A stretch of 64,000 nt of DNA. Source: Albitalea sp966211955. GTDB lineage: Bacteria > Pseudomonadota > Gammaproteobacteria > Burkholderiales > Burkholderiaceae_C. Positions 58,397-64,000 of this stretch are shown here, piece by piece. Each line of letters begins with the position of its first letter. Positions within the stretch are counted from its first letter, which is position 1. Position numbers and translations under genes: made by a program. The stretch covers positions 372,001-436,000 of the forward strand of contig CBIHOF010000001.1 in NCBI GenBank assembly GCA_966211955.1. The letters are read 5' to 3'. A model generated the notes under the pieces. It saw only the letters and a list, made by a program, of their open reading frames with translations. It was not told the DNA's origin and ran no database searches.

Positions 58397-59095
58397 ATGC
58401 ACAGCTTCCACATCTACCGCTACGACCCGGACGTTGATGAGAAACCGCGAATGCAGGTGATCGAGCTGGACGTGGGAAGCGCTGACCGCATGTTGCTGGA
58501 CGTGTTGACGCGCCTGAAGGCCATTGACCCGACCCTGAGCTTCCGCCGCTCCTGCCGCGAAGGGGTCTGCGGCTCGGACGCCATGAACATCAACGGCAAG
58601 AACGGCCTGGCCTGTGTGACCAACATGCGCTCGCTGCCGAGCACCGTGGTTCTGAAGCCACTGCCTGGCCTTCCCGTGATCCGCGACTTGTTCGTGGACA
58701 TGACGGGCTTCTTCAAGCAGTACCACTCCGTCAAGCCTTGGCTGGTGAACGACGACCCGCCGCCAGAGCGAGAGCGACTGCAGTCACCCGAGGCCCGCGA
58801 CGAGCTCAACGGGCTGTATGAATGCATCCTGTGCGCCTGCTGCTCCAGCGCGTGCCCCAGCTTCTGGTGGAACCCCGACAAGTATGTCGGGCCGGCGGGA
58901 TTGCTTCAGGCTTACCGCTTCCTGGTGGACAGCCGCGACCAGGCCAGCGGCCAGCGACTGGATGATCTTCAGGACCCCTACCGCCTGTTCCGGTGCCGAA
59001 CGATCCTCAACTGCACCGACGTCTGTCCCAAAGGGTTGAACCCGGCTCTGGCCATTGGAAGGATCAAGGAAATGATGGTGCGACGTGCCGCCTGA
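58397..59095 (+). CDS. sdhB: Succinate dehydrogenase/fumarate reductase iron-sulfur subunit, orphan copy
   Basis: A 232-residue protein with all cluster ligands of SdhB. The [2Fe-2S] site has Cys53, Cys58, Asp61 and Cys73 (SCREGVCGSDAMNINGKNG), the Asp being the same exception as in E. coli SdhB. The [4Fe-4S] and [3Fe-4S] sites use Cys143, 146, 149, 153, 200, 206 and 210 (YECILCACCSSACPSFWW, NCTDVCPKGLNP). No sdhC, sdhD or sdhA is nearby. It is therefore probably an extra copy that could replace the housekeeping subunit. It appears intact. Confidence 0.88.
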   Translation: MHSFHIYRYDPDVDEKPRMQVIELDVGSADRMLLDVLTRLKAIDPTLSFRRSCREGVCGSDAMNINGKNGLACVTNMRSLPSTVVLKPLPGLPVIRDLFVDMTGFFKQYHSVKPWLVNDDPPPERERLQSPEARDELNGLYECILCACCSSACPSFWWNPDKYVGPAGLLQAYRFLVDSRDQASGQRLDDLQDPYRLFRCRTILNCTDVCPKGLNPALAIGRIKEMMVRRAA

Positions 59096-59367
59096 ACGCT
59101 TGCCAAGCCACGCGGAGTACGTGGATGACTTCTGCGTCCTGGGAGAGGAAGATCCCGGATCAGCCATGGATGTGTGCTGGAGCGACGCGCCCGCCGAGCC
59201 GCAGGTTCTGCAACCTTGCGGTGACCCGGTTCAAGATTGGACCTTGCGCGCCGTGCCTCGGTCGGTCGCTGTGACCTGATGCGCAGGCAGATCGTCGTGT
59301 TGCATGCGTTCATGAGCCTGATCAGCTGACACCGGCGGCGAAAACCCGCCGCGCGCCGCGGCACAGA

Positions 59368-59383
59368 TGGCGGCTTTCCGCCA
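59368..59383. promoter_or_regulatory. Inverted repeat upstream of kgtP, possible activator site
   Basis: TGGCGG-CTTT-CCGCCA is a perfect 6-bp inverted repeat, and a second GGCGG/CCGCC pair with a 7-base spacer lies about 30 bases further upstream. They are 90-140 bases upstream of the predicted -24 element, a normal place for a DctD-type enhancer. The rest of 59096-59551 holds no gene that I can support. A transcription terminator for sdhB is an alternative. Confidence 0.35.
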
Positions 59384-59472
59384 CCTGGCCAATCGCTTGC
59401 TGCATTGCCCCGCAGCGATTTCTCCTCGGTGACGCGACCTTCCTTCACCCACTGCGGCACGGCTGAATGCGA

Positions 59473-59488
59473 TGGCATGCGCCGTGCA
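59473..59488 (+). promoter_or_regulatory. Candidate sigma-54 promoter of the kgtP-type operon
   Basis: TGGCATGCGCCGTGCA has GG and GC at the correct 12-base offset and matches TGGCACG-N4-TTGCA with two mismatches. The start site would be near 59499, about 50 bases before the ATG. The operon encodes its own sigma-54 activator (the DctD-like protein), which supports the call. Confidence 0.5.
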
Positions 59489-59551
59489 ATCCCTTGGTTT
59501 GCTTCCACCAGATCAACGTGCCCACAAAGGGCACACCCAAGGAGACAAACC

Positions 59552-60901
59552 ATGCAGACTGCTGCGTCCATCGCGGGCACCGCGCCGCCATCAACCACCG
59601 TAGCGGCACCCACCGACCGCATCGAGCTCAAGTGCCTTCGCGCCATCCTCATCGGCTCCATCGGCAACCTGGTCGAGTGGTACGACTTCTACTGCTACGC
59701 CGCCTTCTCGCTGTACTTCTCGTCCGCGTTCTTCCCCTCGCAGGACCCGACCGCGCAGATGATGTCGGCCGCCGGCATCTTCGCGCTCGGCTTCTTCGTG
59801 CGGCCCATCGGCGGCATCCTCTTCGGCCGCATTGGCGACCGCATGGGCCGGCGCGTCGCGCTCATGGCCTCGGTGCTGCTGATGTGCCTGGGCTCGCTCA
59901 TCATTGCCTGCGCGCCGACACATGCCATGGCCGGCGCCTGGGCACCGGCGCTGTTGCTGCTCGCTCGCCTGCTGCAAGGCCTGAGCCTTGGCGGCGAGTA
60001 CGGGTCGAGTGCCACCTACCTCTCGGAGATGGCCACCTCGCGCCACCGCGGCTTCTATTCGAGCTTCCAGTACGTCACGCTCATCGGCGGCCAATTGCTT
60101 GCGCTCGTCGTGCTGCTGATGCTGCAGAACATCTTCCTGAGCCCCGCGGAGCTGAAGGCCTGGGGCTGGCGCATCCCCTTCTTCATCGGCGCGGCCCTGG
60201 CGCTCGTCGCGCTCGTGATGCGACGCGATCTGCCCGAGACCTCGTCCTTCGAGGCCGCGCGCAAGAAGTCCGCGACCATGGGCGGTCTCAAGCTGCTCGC
60301 GCAATACCCGCGTGAGGTGATGGTGGTGATCGGCCTCACCATGGGCGGCACGCTCGCCTTCTACGTGTACACGACCTACATGCAGAAGTTCCTGAAGCTG
60401 TCGGTGGGCCTCACCGATGCCCAGACGACGCTCGTGTCAGCGGCGTCCTTGATCTTCGCCATGTGCCTGCAGCCGCTGTACGGCGCCTTGTCCGATCGCA
60501 TCGGCCGCCGTCCGCTGCTGCTGGGCTTCGCGGTGTTCGGCACGCTCTTCACCGTGCCCATCCTCACCGGCATCCGCCACGCCCAAGGGCCGCTGGAAGC
60601 CTTCGCACTCATCGCCTGCGCCTGGCTCATCGTGTCGGGCTACACCTCGATCAATGCGGTGGTGAAGGCCGAGCTCTTCCCGGCGGCCATCCGCGCCACC
60701 GGCGTGGGCGTGCCCTATGCGTTCGCCGTGTCGGTCTTCGGCGGCACCGCGGAATACGTCGCGCTCTGGTTCAAGCAAGCGGGCATGGAAAGCGGCTTCT
60801 ACTGGTACGCTACGGCGGTCATTGCGTGTTCGCTGCTGGTCTACCTCGGCATGCGCGACACGCGCCGCCACTCCAGGATCGATGCCGAAGCCTCGCAATG
60901 A
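59552..60901 (+). CDS. kgtP: MHS family alpha-ketoglutarate/dicarboxylate permease (KgtP-like)
   Basis: A 449-residue MFS transporter of the metabolite:H+ symporter group with 12 helices. IGNLVEWYDFYCYAAFSLYF and FGRIGDRMGRRVALMASVLL, then LLQGLSLGGEYGSSATYLSE, are typical of KgtP, and SSFQYVTLIGGQLLAL follows. AAGGAG lies seven bases before the ATG. It is cotranscribed with the sensor kinase gene that overlaps its end. A comparable permease under MifSR control imports alpha-ketoglutarate in Pseudomonas aeruginosa, which supports that substrate, but other carboxylates remain possible. Confidence 0.85.
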   Translation: MQTAASIAGTAPPSTTVAAPTDRIELKCLRAILIGSIGNLVEWYDFYCYAAFSLYFSSAFFPSQDPTAQMMSAAGIFALGFFVRPIGGILFGRIGDRMGRRVALMASVLLMCLGSLIIACAPTHAMAGAWAPALLLLARLLQGLSLGGEYGSSATYLSEMATSRHRGFYSSFQYVTLIGGQLLALVVLLMLQNIFLSPAELKAWGWRIPFFIGAALALVALVMRRDLPETSSFEAARKKSATMGGLKLLAQYPREVMVVIGLTMGGTLAFYVYTTYMQKFLKLSVGLTDAQTTLVSAASLIFAMCLQPLYGALSDRIGRRPLLLGFAVFGTLFTVPILTGIRHAQGPLEAFALIACAWLIVSGYTSINAVVKAELFPAAIRATGVGVPYAFAVSVFGGTAEYVALWFKQAGMESGFYWYATAVIACSLLVYLGMRDTRRHSRIDAEASQ

Positions 60902-62797
60902 TTCGAGCCCACGAGGCGGCCCGCCCGGCCGCCTCGCCGTGCGGGCCTTGGTGCAGGCGCTGCTCCTGCTCTTCGTGGGCGCGGCGGTGGTGGCGACCGC
61001 CTACCGCGTGGCCTACCGTGTCGGGCTCGATGACTTGCGACAGGCGGCGCAGCGGCGGCTGCACTTTCTCTCGGCCGACCTTGCCTCGGCGCTCGACAAG
61101 TTCAACACGCTGCCACTGGTGCTGGCAGGGCACCCTGACCTGATCGACCTTCTGCGGCATGCCGATGACCCGGTGCGCCGCGACAGCGTCAACCGCAGGC
61201 TGCAAGGACTTGCGGACAGCACGCACGTCGCGGCCATCTTTCTCATCGATGCGAGCGGCCATACGGTCGCGGCCAGCAACTGGGCCACGCCGCGTTCCTT
61301 CGTCGGTCAGAACTACGCCTTCCGCCCGTACTTCCGCGACGCGATGGAGCAAGGCACCGGCCGCTTCTTCGCGGTGGGCGCCACCACCGGCGAGCCGGGC
61401 TACTTCCTCGCGCACCGCGTGCCCGACGACGCACGCAGCGGCACCGCGGCGCTCGGCGTTGTGGCGGTGAAGATCTCGCTGGACGACATCGAAGCCAACT
61501 GGCAGCGCGGCGACACCATGCTGATGCTTGCCGATGTGCACGGCGTGGTGTTTCTCGCGAGCCGCAACGAATGGAAGTTCCGCACGCTTGCGCCCTTGCC
61601 CGATGCGGCACGGCAGCAACTGCGTGTCACGCAACAGTACGGCGATGCGCCACTCGAACGCGTGCCGCTCGAAGGCCGCGACGCGGAATCGATGCGCATC
61701 GGCCTGGCCTCGAAACCGGGCAAGTTGCAATGGCTGCGCGTGAGTTCGGAACGGCGTCCGATCGGCCACATGGACTGGACGCTCATGTCTTTCTCCGAGC
61801 TCGACGACGTGGTCAACCTCGCGAGCGGCTATGCGGCTGCGGCCGGCTTCGCCTGTGCCTTCATGCTGGTGGTGGCGTTGTACGCGCGACTGCGCCGGCG
61901 GCGCGACGAGGAGCGACTTCGCGCCAAGGGCGAGTTGGAGCGCGCGAACGCGCAGCTCGACCAGCGCATCGCCGAGCGGACGGCGGTGCTGTTGCACGCG
62001 AACGAGGAACTGGCGGGCAAGATCGAGCAGCTCGACCGCACCCAGAAGACGCTACGCGCGACGCAGGACGAGCTCATCCAGGCCGGCAAGCTGACAGTGC
62101 TCGGGCAAATGGCCGCCAGCATCACGCACGAGATCAACCAGCCGCTTGCGGCCTTGCGCGCCTTGAACGACAACGCGATGGTGCTGCTTTCGCGCGGAGA
62201 CGAGCCGGCGGTCGGCGAGAACCTTCGCACGGTCGCGGGTCTCACGCAGCGCATCGCGTCCATCGTGGCGCAGCTCAAGGGCTTTGCGCGCAAGGACGAT
62301 CTGCGGCAAGTGCCGGTGGCGGTGCTGCCCGCGATCGAAGCTGCCATCTCGCTCGTGGCGGCTGATGCGAAGCGGCATGGCGTTCGCATCGAGGTGTCGC
62401 CGATGGTTGAGGGCCTGGCGGTGCAGGGCCAGGTGGTGCGCCTCGAACAGGTGCTGGTGAACCTGTTGCGCAATGGTGTCGATGCCTGCCGGGAGAATGG
62501 CGCAACGCTCGTCTCGGTGCGTGCAGTGCTCGACGATGGCTGGGTCGCGATCACGGTCGCCGACAGCGGCCCCGGCATCGCACCAGAAGCTTTGGTTCGG
62601 CTGTTCGAACCCTTCTTCACCACCAAGCAAACGGGCGACGGCCTGGGCCTTGGCCTGGCCATCTCGGGCTCCATCGCCAATGCGCTTGGCGGCAGCCTTG
62701 GCGCCGCGAACCGTCCGCAAGGCGGCGCGGAATTCACACTGCGCTTGCGGCCGGCCGACTCGCTGGTGCATGCGGCGCATGCGTCGCGAACGATCGG

Positions 62798-62801
<4 letters not shown>
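60882..62801 (+). CDS. dctB: DctB-like sensor histidine kinase
   Basis: A 639-residue membrane kinase. An N-terminal helix (ALVQALLLLFVGAAVVATAY) and a second near residue 320 (YAAAAGFACAFMLVVALYA) enclose a periplasmic double-Cache domain like that of DctB (PRSFVGQNYAFRPYFRDAME). The cytoplasmic part has a coiled coil, H-box AASITHEINQPLAALRALND, N-box LLRNGVDACRENG and G-boxes DSGPGIAPE and GDGLGLGLAIS. The ATG at 60882 lies inside the kgtP end in another frame. It probably senses the carboxylate carried by the permease and phosphorylates the next protein. MifS is an alternative name. Confidence 0.86.

Positions 62802-64000
<1,199 letters not shown>

Noticed and set aside
59085..59279. Possible SdhE-like small protein after sdhB
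   Set aside because: The sequence lacks the RGxxE motif and helical pattern of SdhE; it looks like non-coding drift.

Overview
The window is GC-rich (about two thirds G+C by eye), tightly packed chromosomal DNA from a betaproteobacterium, most likely of the order Burkholderiales (Rubrivivax/Leptothrix/Rhizobacter-like). Clues are an llpE-RND-OprM efflux operon with a divergent LysR gene (the BpeEF/CeoAB layout), aat-bpt adjacency, a dispersed intergenic repeat of a type I associate with this group, many overlapping stop/start junctions, and secreted polysaccharide enzymes. I saw no rRNA, tRNA, CRISPR or complete insertion sequence.

1-20.7 kb: after a CBM20 amylase tail, a GST gene with a truncated oxidoreductase remnant, and a carotenoid-oxygenase/DUF2141 pair, the core of the window is a ureide-nitrogen regulon in two convergent halves. 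The plus-strand half (3.3-10.5 kb) encodes allophanate hydrolase (AtzF), a NitT/TauT-type ABC importer, AtzG, AtzE, AtzH and a GntR/FCD regulator. The minus-strand half (20.7-14.5 kb) encodes a BMP/nucleoside-type ABC importer, a close match to biuret hydrolase (BiuH) and a second cysteine hydrolase that could be a triuret hydrolase (TrtA). Both halves start with the same control region: a near-consensus sigma-54 -24/-12 promoter followed directly by a CTTGTAT/ATACAAG palindrome, the expected target of the GntR protein. The predicted flow is triuret or biuret uptake, then carboxybiuret/biuret, then allophanate, then CO2 and ammonia. Between the halves lies about 4 kb with IS66 remnants, two unknown genes of less GC-biased composition and a decayed reading frame.

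20.9-31.7 kb: a mixed block with small membrane proteins, an MFS transporter, a LysR regulator, a methyltransferase, an orphan ParA-like ATPase, aquaporin, a GNAT-aminotransferase fusion, two GNAT genes (one internally deleted) and a GH46 chitosanase lipoprotein. 31.8-38.2 kb: a small acidic protein, a SET-domain methyltransferase, DctA, an MltB-type lytic transglycosylase, an LhgO-like FAD oxidoreductase and a MATE exporter.

38.2-49.8 kb: a minus-strand operon AtuA, AtuA-C, Aat, Bpt lies divergent to a five-component branched-chain-type ABC importer that also carries an acyl-CoA synthetase. Psd and an OsmC-like protein follow. 50-58 kb: the LlpE/adaptor/RND/OprM efflux operon and its divergent LysR regulator. 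58-64 kb: an orphan SdhB, then an alpha-ketoglutarate-type permease with a DctB/DctD-like sensor kinase and sigma-54 activator (cut by the window end) and a candidate sigma-54 promoter in front of the permease.
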